Positions 1 to 6,322 of a DNA stretch of 8,855 nt are shown here, piece after piece. Origin of the DNA: Mucilaginibacter sp. (GTDB lineage Bacteria > Bacteroidota > Bacteroidia > Sphingobacteriales > Sphingobacteriaceae); contig JACMRC010000237.1 of the NCBI GenBank assembly GCA_014376655.1, positions 1 through 8,855 on the forward strand. The letters run 5' to 3'. The notes under the pieces are model-generated. The model was given only the letters and a program-made list of their open reading frames with translations. It made no database searches and was not told the origin of the DNA. Numbering within the stretch: the stretch's first letter is position 1; each line of letters opens with the position of its first letter. A program made the translations under genes and the position numbers.

Positions 1-109
1 CACCCACCTGGAGTACGGTACCCACTTCTTCTAATTCAGATTCTGACTTGAAACCCGCCAACTGCTGACGCAAAATTGCCGATACTTCATCTGGTCTTAC
101 CTCTACCAT
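1..109 (-). CDS. atpA: F1Fo ATP synthase subunit alpha, N-terminal fragment
   Basis: This is the 5' end of the gene; it leaves the window after 36 complete codons. It begins at the ATG at 109-107 and reads MVEVRPDEVSAILRQQL, then continues to a segment ending in EEVGTVLQVG. This is the usual start of bacterial alpha subunits: an N-terminal helix that contacts subunit delta, followed by the first strand of the beta-barrel domain with the conserved VGxVxxVG pattern. Alpha forms the alpha3beta3 catalytic head at the cytoplasmic face and holds the non-catalytic nucleotide sites, which lie outside the window. It follows atpH after 34 bp with no terminator between them, so it is the next gene of the same operon. 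There is no Shine-Dalgarno motif; the leader is A/T-rich, as elsewhere in the window. The identification rests on the N-terminus and on gene order. Confidence 0.93.
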   Translation of the reverse strand, partial: MVEVRPDEVSAILRQQLAGFKSESELEEVGTVLQVG

Positions 110-143
110 AGTTTATTTTAATTTTGAGATTTTAATTATTCCA

Positions 144-689
144 TTAAACAATGCCTTGGGCAAAGTTCTTTTTCAATTTTTTCAAGTTATTTGCAATACT
201 TGTATCAACCTGCCTGTCGCCAACGGTTAAAACAAAACCGCCAATTAATTCAGCATCAACCTTAGCTTCTAACACTACTTCGCCGCCTACTGCCGCTTTT
301 ACTTCGGCCAGGATCTTAGCTTTATTAGCATCAGACAATGCAGTTGCCGATACTACGGTAGCTTGGGTAATGTGTTTTAAAACATCATACTGGTTAACAA
401 ACTCGTGCGCGGTGGTGTATAATACGTCACCACGGCCTTTGTTTATCATCAGTTTAAAAAACGCAAGCGTGACCTTGTTCATCTTGTCTTCAAATAATGA
501 AGTAAGGATGGCCAATTTTTTTTGATGCGATATGATAGGATTACTTAACACCGCAATTAATTGCGAGTTTGCCTTTAAGGTTTTCAGGAAAAACTCCATA
601 TCATTCTTTACATCTTCCAAAGATTTTTGCTCTTGTGAAAGATCAATGATTGATTTGGCGTACCTGGCTGCTACCGTTAATTCTGACAT
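144..689 (-). CDS. atpH: F1Fo ATP synthase subunit delta (OSCP-like)
   Basis: A 181-residue protein of normal length for subunit delta, which links the top of the F1 head to the peripheral stalk made by subunit b. The N-terminus (MSELTVAARYAKSIIDL) is the typical helical start with the conserved ARYA motif. An NKGR motif lies at 83-86. The C-terminal family signature is at about 145-168: D145, LIGGF at 148-152, VGDRQ at 156-160, D162 and SI at 164-165. The protein is soluble, with no membrane segment. It lies between atpF and atpA, exactly where delta is expected. The leader just before the ATG is a run of A's (ACTAAAAAAAT) with no Shine-Dalgarno motif; upstream of that is the heptad array at 701-769. 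The start is the first ATG of the frame and matches the family. Confidence 0.96.
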   Translation of the reverse strand: MSELTVAARYAKSIIDLSQEQKSLEDVKNDMEFFLKTLKANSQLIAVLSNPIISHQKKLAILTSLFEDKMNKVTLAFFKLMINKGRGDVLYTTAHEFVNQYDVLKHITQATVVSATALSDANKAKILAEVKAAVGGEVVLEAKVDAELIGGFVLTVGDRQVDTSIANNLKKLKKNFAQGIV

Positions 690-700
690 ATTTTTTTAGT

Positions 701-769
701 TGTGAGTGATGAGTTGTGAGTTGTGAGTATAAAAACTCATCACTCAAAACTTACTACTCAATACTTATA
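701..769. repeat. Period-7 repeat array with inverted arms between atpF and atpH
   Basis: On the plus strand four heptads lie head to tail at 701-728 (TGTGAGT, GATGAGT, TGTGAGT, TGTGAGT). Then come six bases (ATAAAA), then five heptads of the opposite orientation at 735-769 (ACTCATC, ACTCAAA, ACTTACT, ACTCAAT, ACTTATA). The two arms contain a perfect 13-bp inverted repeat, 703-715 (TGAGTGATGAGTT) against 734-746, with an 18-nt loop. The last heptad overlaps the atpF stop codon (765-767). The array fills nearly all of the 75-bp spacer. In the operon mRNA it could fold into a hairpin just before atpH. Its function is unknown; low GC and a long loop make it a poor intrinsic terminator. Confidence 0.85.
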
Positions 770-1259
770 ATTTAACTTCTTTTAAAAGCTGGCTAACCAA
801 CTCGTCTTGTTTTTGCTGATCTGCTAATTGCAGTTTCAATACTTTCTCAGCAATCTCTAATGACAATGATGCTACCTGGTTCTTCACATCAGCCATAGCT
901 ATAGCTTTTTGGCTATTGATCTCGATCCGCGCCATCTCAATCATACGTGCACCTTCGGTGTGCGCAGCTTCTTTGGCATCGCTAATAATTTGATCTTTAA
1001 CTTTTTTAGCTTCGTGTAAGATCACATCGCGCTCGGCACGGGCTTGTTTTAATAAAGCTTCGTTCTCGCTGGTTAAACGAGACATTTCTTCTTTAGCCGC
1101 TTCTGCTTTAAGCAATGAGTCCTCTATAGAACGCTCTCTTGTATCAATGGCCGCCATAATAGGCTTCCAGGCAAACTTAGCCAGTAAGAAAAACAATACC
1201 GCGAACGATACAGTGGTCCAAACTAACAAGCCAATTTCCGGGGTTACTAACGGATTCAT
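765..1259 (-). CDS. atpF: F1Fo ATP synthase subunit b (peripheral stalk)
   Basis: A 164-residue protein with the architecture of subunit b. A short N-terminus is followed by a single membrane helix at about residues 8-27 (IGLLVWTTVSFAVLFFLLA). Next comes KFAWKPI, the conserved basic/aromatic and proline boundary, and then a long charged helix to the C-terminus that is rich in Ala, Glu, Lys and Gln and would form the right-handed coiled coil of the b dimer. The dimer runs from Fo up to subunit delta and resists rotation of the head. The length is typical (about 156-170). It lies between atpE and atpH. A single b gene is seen, with no b' copy beside it. The leader contains an A run (ATAAAAAATG). 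The stop codon lies inside the heptad array. Confidence 0.96.
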   Translation of the reverse strand: MNPLVTPEIGLLVWTTVSFAVLFFLLAKFAWKPIMAAIDTRERSIEDSLLKAEAAKEEMSRLTSENEALLKQARAERDVILHEAKKVKDQIISDAKEAAHTEGARMIEMARIEINSQKAIAMADVKNQVASLSLEIAEKVLKLQLADQQKQDELVSQLLKEVKL

Positions 1260-1296
1260 TTTTTATATGATAATATATTTAAAAAATCAATTTAAA

Positions 1297-1333
1297 TAAC
1301 CGTACCTGTTGCCAATCGCTACAGGTACGGTTA
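1297..1333 (-). terminator. Hairpin after atpE: possible attenuator or mRNA stabiliser
   Basis: A perfect 13-bp inverted repeat, 1297-1309 (TAACCGTACCTGT) against 1321-1333, with an 11-nt loop. It starts 22 bp beyond the atpE stop codon, in the 96-bp spacer before atpF, and is clearly GC-richer than its surroundings. In the direction of transcription (leftwards) the stem is followed by an interrupted T-rich stretch, TTTAAATTGATTTTTT, so it looks like a weak or leaky intrinsic terminator. Full termination would cut off atpF, atpH and atpA, for which I see no other convincing promoter. Partial termination, or protection of the 3' end of a processed atpE mRNA, is therefore the likelier role. Both roles are inference. 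Confidence 0.6.
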
Positions 1334-1355
1334 AAGTTTTCTCTTAGGGAGAATA

Positions 1356-1565
1356 TTATTTCAAGCCTAAGAATGATACTACCACACCGAACAAAGCAGC
1401 ACCCTCAACAAGGGCAGCAGCAATGATCATTGCAGTTTGGATCTTTGCAGCAGCTTCAGGCTGACGTGCGATACCTTCAACGGCTTTACCACCGATTTGA
1501 CCGATACCAATGCCGGCTCCGATTACTGATAGACCTGCACCAAGTGCAGCGATACTTCCAATCAT
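1356..1565 (-). CDS. atpE: F1Fo ATP synthase subunit c (rotor ring)
   Basis: A 69-residue hairpin membrane protein. Helix 1 (about 3-25) carries the glycine-packing motif GAGIGIG (G16, G18, G20, G22). The polar loop is RQPE (34-37), which docks onto subunits gamma and epsilon. Helix 2 (about 42-66) carries the ion-binding carboxylate E54 in ALVEGAALF. Many copies form the rotating c-ring of Fo. E54 is followed by Gly, not by the Ser or Thr of sodium-binding rings, and I see no matching Gln ligand in helix 1, so proton coupling is the likelier reading. The gene lies between atpB and atpF. It has long flanking spacers (47 and 96 bp), an A/T-rich leader directly at the ATG and a strong hairpin downstream. 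These fit the need to make more c than other subunits, though this is inferred. Confidence 0.97.
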   Translation of the reverse strand: MIGSIAALGAGLSVIGAGIGIGQIGGKAVEGIARQPEAAAKIQTAMIIAAALVEGAALFGVVVSFLGLK

Positions 1566-1612
1566 TGTTTTAAATTTAAAAGTTAATATATGTATTATAG
1601 TTATTTACTCGA

Positions 1613-2776
1613 TTAATGATGAGCTTCCTCTATTGCTGTACCTATAAACAAGGCAGTTAACAATGTAAAGATGAAAGCCTGTAATGCCGCAACCAATAGT
1701 TCCAGCACATCCATAAATACTACGAATGCTACTGATACCGGTGCGATGTATAATGATTTGAAAACAAATATCAATGATATTAAGCTTAATACAATGATGT
1801 GGCCCGCGGTAATGTTAGCGAACAAACGAATCATCAATGCAAAAGGGCGCGATATAATACCTACCAACTCAATAACCCACCATAAAGGCCAGATCCATTT
1901 AGGTACACTTGCAGGTACAAAAATGTGCGCCCAGTAATGTTTGTTACCATTAAGGTTAACCAATAATAAAGTGATAACAGATAGTACTAAAGTTACTGCT
2001 ATGTTACCCGTTAAGTTTGAACCACCCGGGAAGAAAGGCACTAAACCAATTAAGTTGTTTATCCATATAAAAAAGAATACGGTTAACAACAATGGCATAA
2101 ATTTTTGGTATTTGTAACCAATATTTGGGCGGGCAATATCATCACGCACAAATAATATAATTGGCTCCATAAAAGACTGTAAGCCTTTTGGTGCTTTACC
2201 AACATTCTTTTTATAAGCTGATGAAACAGCTAAGAATATAACAAGCAGAATAAGGATAGACATCCACATACTTATTACGTTACGGGTGATAGAAAGATCA
2301 GTAACACCAGTTGATTTAAATACGGTAGTACTTGGCGTTAATTGGTTACCTGCACCAACAACGTTTATTTTGTCGTTAACTAAACGGTAGGTATAATATT
2401 TACCGGTATAGTCTGCATGGCCATGCTCGAAATGAGCAGACGAGAATATTTCTAACCCTTTATTAGTATATAATATAATAGGTAGCGGGAATGCAGTTGC
2501 ACCACCAATATGGAAATAATGCGAATCGGCAATGTGCTCTAAAATAACTTCGCTTGGTTCAAATGGCTTTTCGCCATGCTCAGCACCTTCAGCGGCAACA
2601 GCTTCTCCGGCTGCATGCGCAATACCGGTAGTAATTGTATCGGTAGCGTGTTTAGCACTTTCGGCAGCATTTTCCTGCGAAAAAGCAGGAACAGAAAACG
2701 CAGTCAGCGCTAAAAAAACGCAGATAATTTGCAGTTGTGTAAAAATTTTTGATTTCAAAATTGAGCTTTTATACAT
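1613..2776 (-). CDS. atpB: F1Fo ATP synthase subunit a, with signal peptide and long periplasmic N-terminus
   Basis: A 387-residue protein, longer than the E. coli subunit (271). Residues 1-33 look like a cleavable signal peptide: basic start, hydrophobic core at about 14-28, cleavage AFS|QEN. About 130 residues of predicted periplasmic sequence follow, with nine His between positions 43 and 120. Membrane helices begin near 167 (MSMWMSILILLVIFLAV is the first). The proton-channel core is clear: the essential Arg is R317 in MIRLFANITAGH, and the final helix has E359 and Q366 in LQAFIFTLLTALF, ending in EEAHH. The protein forms the two half-channels next to the c-ring. Extended, signal-bearing a subunits are usual in Bacteroidota, to my knowledge. 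It lies 14 bp after atpI and 47 bp before atpE. Confidence 0.96.
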   Translation of the reverse strand: MYKSSILKSKIFTQLQIICVFLALTAFSVPAFSQENAAESAKHATDTITTGIAHAAGEAVAAEGAEHGEKPFEPSEVILEHIADSHYFHIGGATAFPLPIILYTNKGLEIFSSAHFEHGHADYTGKYYTYRLVNDKINVVGAGNQLTPSTTVFKSTGVTDLSITRNVISMWMSILILLVIFLAVSSAYKKNVGKAPKGLQSFMEPIILFVRDDIARPNIGYKYQKFMPLLLTVFFFIWINNLIGLVPFFPGGSNLTGNIAVTLVLSVITLLLVNLNGNKHYWAHIFVPASVPKWIWPLWWVIELVGIISRPFALMIRLFANITAGHIIVLSLISLIFVFKSLYIAPVSVAFVVFMDVLELLVAALQAFIFTLLTALFIGTAIEEAHH

Positions 2777-2790
2777 CTAAATAAAGTTTT

Positions 2791-3180
2791 TTACTTTAAA
2801 TTTTGGTTGCGCAAGTTACGCAACAAAACATATATTTCAAAGCCCGTATTTAAGAAATATAAATAGAAAAAATCGACCATAAAAACGGGCTTGTCAACCT
2901 TGTGTTTTAATACAAAAACAAGGATAAAAGTAAGGCATGCCAACAACTTAAATACGGTTGCCGCCATAAACACCTGGGCATAAATTTCAGGGTCGATTGA
3001 CTGTGAAACCAGTACGGCTACGAGTGCTAAAAGGGTTAACCCGCCAATAAAACTAAACAGCAGCCAAAACTGCGGGATGAGCCAATTTTGGTTACCTGTG
3101 TATATTAAACACAAAGGCCCTGCTGCCATAAGCACCGTAAATATTAAAAATGGGACGATTTTTGGGAGGATATTTTTCAA
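2791..3180 (-). CDS. atpI: AtpI-like ATP synthase accessory membrane protein (TTG start)
   Basis: A 129-residue protein with four predicted membrane helices, at about 8-27, 36-58, 68-91 and 99-120, and a basic C-terminus. Helix 3 (VFKLLACLTFILVFVLKH) resembles the FKVLAMLVLL region of E. coli AtpI as I remember it, including the Lys. Length, topology and the order atpZ-atpI-atpB all fit AtpI, which helps c-ring assembly or ion supply in other bacteria. I chose TTG at 3180-3178 as the start because it overlaps the atpZ stop in a TTGA tetranucleotide, gives MKNILPKIVPFL and keeps helix 1 intact. The ATG at 3252 in the same frame would overlap atpZ by 76 bases and add an unlikely Cys-rich segment. 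The first ATG inside the protein (codon 18) would destroy helix 1. The family assignment is by weak similarity and context. Confidence 0.72.
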   Translation of the reverse strand: MKNILPKIVPFLIFTVLMAAGPLCLIYTGNQNWLIPQFWLLFSFIGGLTLLALVAVLVSQSIDPEIYAQVFMAATVFKLLACLTFILVFVLKHKVDKPVFMVDFFYLYFLNTGFEIYVLLRNLRNQNLK

Positions 3181-3407
3181 CTTTTTAAAGATCTGATAAT
3201 AATGAATAATGAAATAAATACACCAACAAGCGACATTACTGCAGTTACCCATTTAGTGGCGTGGGCAAGGGCTTCGTCAATTTTATAGCCGGCAAAAGTA
3301 AATATGCCAATAATAGCCAGCATCTGGAAAGCTATGCCCATAAACTTGCCATAGTTGGTGCCGGTGTTATCAGCATCGGGGCCGCTGTTTTGTTCATTTT
3401 TTAGCAT
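3177..3407 (-). CDS. atpZ: AtpZ/AtpI-family small membrane protein
   Basis: A 76-residue protein with a polar N-terminus (1-20) and two membrane helices at about 22-41 and 53-71. Between them is GYKID (40-44), matching the G-x-x-x-D that closes the first helix in the AtpZ/ATPase_gene1 family; the C-terminus IIRSLK fits the family's basic end. It is the first gene of the atp operon and overlaps atpI by four bases, suggesting coupled translation. In other bacteria AtpZ and AtpI act together in assembly of the rotor ring or in divalent-cation supply. I use the ATG at 3407-3405. A TTG two codons upstream (3413) is possible, but it lies inside a promoter-like TAAATTTG box. Names in this family are mixed in databases (AtpZ/AtpI). 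Confidence 0.82.
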   Translation of the reverse strand: MLKNEQNSGPDADNTGTNYGKFMGIAFQMLAIIGIFTFAGYKIDEALAHATKWVTAVMSLVGVFISLFIIIRSLKS

Positions 3408-3472
3408 CCGCAAATTTATTAAATCCTATTGCATAATGTTTACTAAATTAGCATTGCTTTTATAACCACTGT
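3408..3472. promoter_or_regulatory. Divergent spacer between atp operon and porW
   Basis: These 65 A/T-rich bases must contain the start signals for the atp operon (leftwards) and probably for porW (rightwards). On the minus strand, TAAATTTG at 3418-3411 matches the Bacteroidota -7 element TAnnTTTG exactly, but it ends only three bases before the atpZ ATG and I see no well-spaced -33 TTTG. On the plus strand, TAGCATTG at 3449-3456 is one mismatch from the same element, with ATTG at 3428-3431 as a poor -33 partner (17-nt spacing rather than about 19-21). Neither is strong evidence. No Shine-Dalgarno sequence is present for either gene. Confidence 0.35.
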
Positions 3473-6322
3473 TTGAATTTGAGGCGCATCCGTATATCCA
3501 CTGTAAATAAGCAAGTTAGTTTTTTAGGATTAGTATTCGTACTGCTTGTCGCAGGCTGTTCTTTCGAAAAAAAGACGGGCTTTAACCGTGCCATGCAAAA
3601 TTTAACGGCACATTATAATACCTTATATAATGCCAACGAGTTATTACGCCAAAAACAGGAGACTTACGCCAACACCTATATTGACGATTATGGCAATATA
3701 TTAAGTGTATACCAGGATACCATAGCGCACAGTGACGTCGTTGATAAAGAACTGGATGCCGCTATATTTAAAGCAAACAGTATTATTAATGAAAAAGAGC
3801 AAAGCCATTATATTGGCGATGCTTACCTGGTTTTAGGCAAGGCCAATTTTTTGGACGGTAAATATTTTGACGCGGTAGAGTTTTTTAGCTACGTTATAAG
3901 ATCATATCCTAAGGATTTCGCTCTTACCCAGGAAGCTGCTGCCTGGAAAGTGCGCGGCCTGTTGTATTTAAATAATAAGCCCGAAGCTAAGCTCGCTTTA
4001 GATTCGGCTTACGCTAATACTCCGCCCAAAAAACATATTGCTGCTAATGTTTACGCGGCAACATTACAGTATGATATAAATACTAAAAACTATGTCGATG
4101 CCGAAGTAGCAGCAAAAAAGGCCATATATTATACTAAAGACAGTAATGAAAAACAACGCTGGATCTTTATTTTGGGCCAGTTACAGGAATTGAATAACGA
4201 AACGGCCGACGCTGTTGCCAATTACACCCGTATTGCTAAAAGTAATGCATCGTTCGAGATGGCATTTAATGCCAATTTAAACCGCATACGTGTAGAAGAT
4301 ACGCGCGCCGGGATTAAAAGAGATCGCGTTAGCCTTTTGTTGAGCTTGTTAAAAGACGAGAACAATTTAGATTTTAATGACCAGATCTATTACCAGGTGG
4401 CCCAGATCTATGCGACTAATAAAGATATACCTAACGCGTTAAAATATTACCGGTTGTCTGCACACAATAGTTTAAAAAATCAGAATCAAAAAGGCCTCTC
4501 CTACCTGCGCATTGCCGATATAGACTTTAATATTAAGGCCGACTACGTTAATGCAAAAAAATATTATGATAGCACACTAACTAATCTATCAACTAACTAC
4601 CCTGGTTACCAGCTTATCCAAAAGAAGAGCAATAACTTACAGTTACTGGTTGACAGGCTGCAGATAATAGCCCGCGAGGACACATTACAACAACTAGCTA
4701 AACTGGACGAGCCAACGCGCCTTAAAGCAATTGACGCTATGGTGAATGCCTATATTTTGCAACAACAGTCTATAATAACTAATAACAACAATATCGCGGC
4801 AGCAAATAATCCGTTTAATGGCAGGGCCGCCGCACCTATAGCTGTGGCAACAACCGGAAGTAGTTTTTATTTTTATAACGCGGCGGCGGTAAGCCAGGGA
4901 TCAAACGAGTTTAAACGGCGGTGGGGCAACCGTAAGCTTGAGGATAACTGGCGTCGGGCAAATAAAACAAACGGAACCCCGGCAAATAATCCTAACAATT
5001 TAAACGGGGTACAAAGTGTAGCAGCCATTGCCGACCCCGATGCCAAACCACAGGATGCCGCCATAGCCAACAAAGCTAACACCACGGCAGGCGGCTACAG
5101 GCAGGGGCTTTTACAAAATGTGCCGCTTACGCCGGTATTGCTTTCGCAATCAAACACGCGGGTGTACAATGCTTATTTAGATATAGCCAACTTTTACCGC
5201 GATATATTAGAAGATAAAAAAGAAGCTATTGACAATTATGAAACGCTTTTAGCCAAGTACCCTACCGACCCAAATAAGGCACAAATATACTATAGCCTTT
5301 ATAGGTTGTACAGCGATAGCGATCCGGCAAAATCAACAGCTTATAAAAACAGGTTGTTGAAGGAATATCCTGAAACTATTTATGCTAAAGTTATAATAGA
5401 CCCTGATTACAGTAAAAAACTGGATGACAAAGATGCGCAGCTTACCGATGCTTATAACAATGTGTATGCATTATATAGTCAAAAAAAATATGCGCAGGTT
5501 ATTAGCGGTACAGATAGTTTGGTAAAGCAATACCCTAATAACAAGCTGTTGGTGCAATTATATTACCTGCGAGCAATTTCGTCGGGGCACTTACAGAAGG
5601 TAGACCCTTTCCGTACCGAACTACAGCAAATAGTTGACACCTACCCTAACGACCAACTGATAACGCCATTGGTTAAAGAACATCTGGCATATATTGCTGC
5701 AAATGCTACGGAGTTAGCCACACAAACCTTTGCCATTATGAGTACTGATACCGCAGGCGCATTATTTACCCCGCCGGTAGAATATCAGAAAGATGCCGTA
5801 TTTAATCGTAACCGCACCTTTGCCCAGGTACAGGTAATAGAAACTCCGGTTGTTAAAACTGTACAACCGCCGGTTAAAGCCTCGCCGGTTGACACCCCTG
5901 CCGCAGCACCATCAGTCGTTATAACCAAACCTGCCCCTAAATTTGTATCGACACAATTTAATGAGCGCGACAGTACCAAATACTACTTTGTAGTAAATGT
6001 AAGTACGGGTACAACAGATCTGTCGTCATCGCGTTTTGGAATAGGGCAATTTAACCGGGCTAATTTCCAGGCGGGTACCATAAGGCACAATTTAAAAAAT
6101 GCCGGGCCGGATAACCAGCTGATCTATGTTGGGCGCTTTTATAGCCTTAAAACCGTTAAGGATTATGCAAGGGCCATTATCCCAATAATGCCGGATATAA
6201 TGAAGGTACCCAGGGATAAATACAGTTTTTTTATCATAACACAAGAAAATCTGGATAAATTAGCAGGCAAGAAATTATTGGATGATTATATTGACTATTA
6301 CCAACAAACCCTATTAAAATAA
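3473..6322 (+). CDS. porW: PorW/SprE-type lipoprotein of type IX secretion and gliding
   Basis: A 949-residue protein. A basic start and hydrophobic stretch (about 15-27) lead to a lipobox VAG|C, so C29 would be lipidated and the protein anchored in the outer membrane facing the periplasm. NLTAHYNTLYNANEL (43-57) is the typical N-terminus of SprE/PorW. TPR-like helical repeats occupy about 105-410 and 573-730. An Asn/Ala-rich stretch (430-462) precedes the conserved block FYFYN (465-469) and RRWGNRKLEDNWR (482-494). A second Asn-rich linker (about 495-560), a Pro/Val-rich linker (about 790-822) and a compact C-terminal domain (about 830-949) complete it. In Porphyromonas and Flavobacterium this lipoprotein is required for type IX secretion and helps connect the translocon to the PorK/PorN ring. 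The start must be TTG at 3473 or 3479, since an in-frame stop lies at 3449 and the first ATG is after the lipobox. Confidence 0.87.
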   Translation: MNLRRIRISTVNKQVSFLGLVFVLLVAGCSFEKKTGFNRAMQNLTAHYNTLYNANELLRQKQETYANTYIDDYGNILSVYQDTIAHSDVVDKELDAAIFKANSIINEKEQSHYIGDAYLVLGKANFLDGKYFDAVEFFSYVIRSYPKDFALTQEAAAWKVRGLLYLNNKPEAKLALDSAYANTPPKKHIAANVYAATLQYDINTKNYVDAEVAAKKAIYYTKDSNEKQRWIFILGQLQELNNETADAVANYTRIAKSNASFEMAFNANLNRIRVEDTRAGIKRDRVSLLLSLLKDENNLDFNDQIYYQVAQIYATNKDIPNALKYYRLSAHNSLKNQNQKGLSYLRIADIDFNIKADYVNAKKYYDSTLTNLSTNYPGYQLIQKKSNNLQLLVDRLQIIAREDTLQQLAKLDEPTRLKAIDAMVNAYILQQQSIITNNNNIAAANNPFNGRAAAPIAVATTGSSFYFYNAAAVSQGSNEFKRRWGNRKLEDNWRRANKTNGTPANNPNNLNGVQSVAAIADPDAKPQDAAIANKANTTAGGYRQGLLQNVPLTPVLLSQSNTRVYNAYLDIANFYRDILEDKKEAIDNYETLLAKYPTDPNKAQIYYSLYRLYSDSDPAKSTAYKNRLLKEYPETIYAKVIIDPDYSKKLDDKDAQLTDAYNNVYALYSQKKYAQVISGTDSLVKQYPNNKLLVQLYYLRAISSGHLQKVDPFRTELQQIVDTYPNDQLITPLVKEHLAYIAANATELATQTFAIMSTDTAGALFTPPVEYQKDAVFNRNRTFAQVQVIETPVVKTVQPPVKASPVDTPAAAPSVVITKPAPKFVSTQFNERDSTKYYFVVNVSTGTTDLSSSRFGIGQFNRANFQAGTIRHNLKNAGPDNQLIYVGRFYSLKTVKDYARAIIPIMPDIMKVPRDKYSFFIITQENLDKLAGKKLLDDYIDYYQQTLLK

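Noticed and set aside
151..525. Plus-strand open frame of 124 codons opposite atpH
   Set aside because: It lies wholly antisense to a clear subunit delta gene, has no recognisable domain and no leader; it is a shadow frame.
701..769. CRISPR array or intrinsic terminator as an explanation for the atpF-atpH repeats
   Set aside because: Units are 7 nt with no spacers, so not CRISPR. The hairpin has low GC, an 18-nt loop and no T-run after it in the transcribed direction, so not a good terminator.
1356..1565. Sodium-binding signature in subunit c
   Set aside because: E54 is followed by Gly rather than Ser or Thr, and no matching Gln ligand is seen in helix 1, so a proton ring is more likely.
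1566..1612. E. coli-like TATAAT and a 14-bp palindrome (TTTTAAATTTAAAA, 1568-1581) before atpE
   Set aside because: The main sigma factor of Bacteroidota uses TAnnTTTG rather than TATAAT, and A/T palindromes are expected in such spacers. The A/T richness may still help translation, but I would not call a promoter or operator.
3181..3252. Extension of atpI to the ATG at 3252 (153 residues)
   Set aside because: It would overlap atpZ by 76 bases and add a Cys-rich sequence unlike AtpI; the TTG in the TTGA overlap is a better start.
4873..5085. Minus-strand frame within porW, and similar frames opposite or within atpB, porW, PBP1A and their junctions (1671-1937, 2532-2780, 5785-5979, 6234-6515, 7450-8257)
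   Set aside because: All overlap strongly supported genes on the other strand or in another frame, and none shows a domain, signal peptide or start context.
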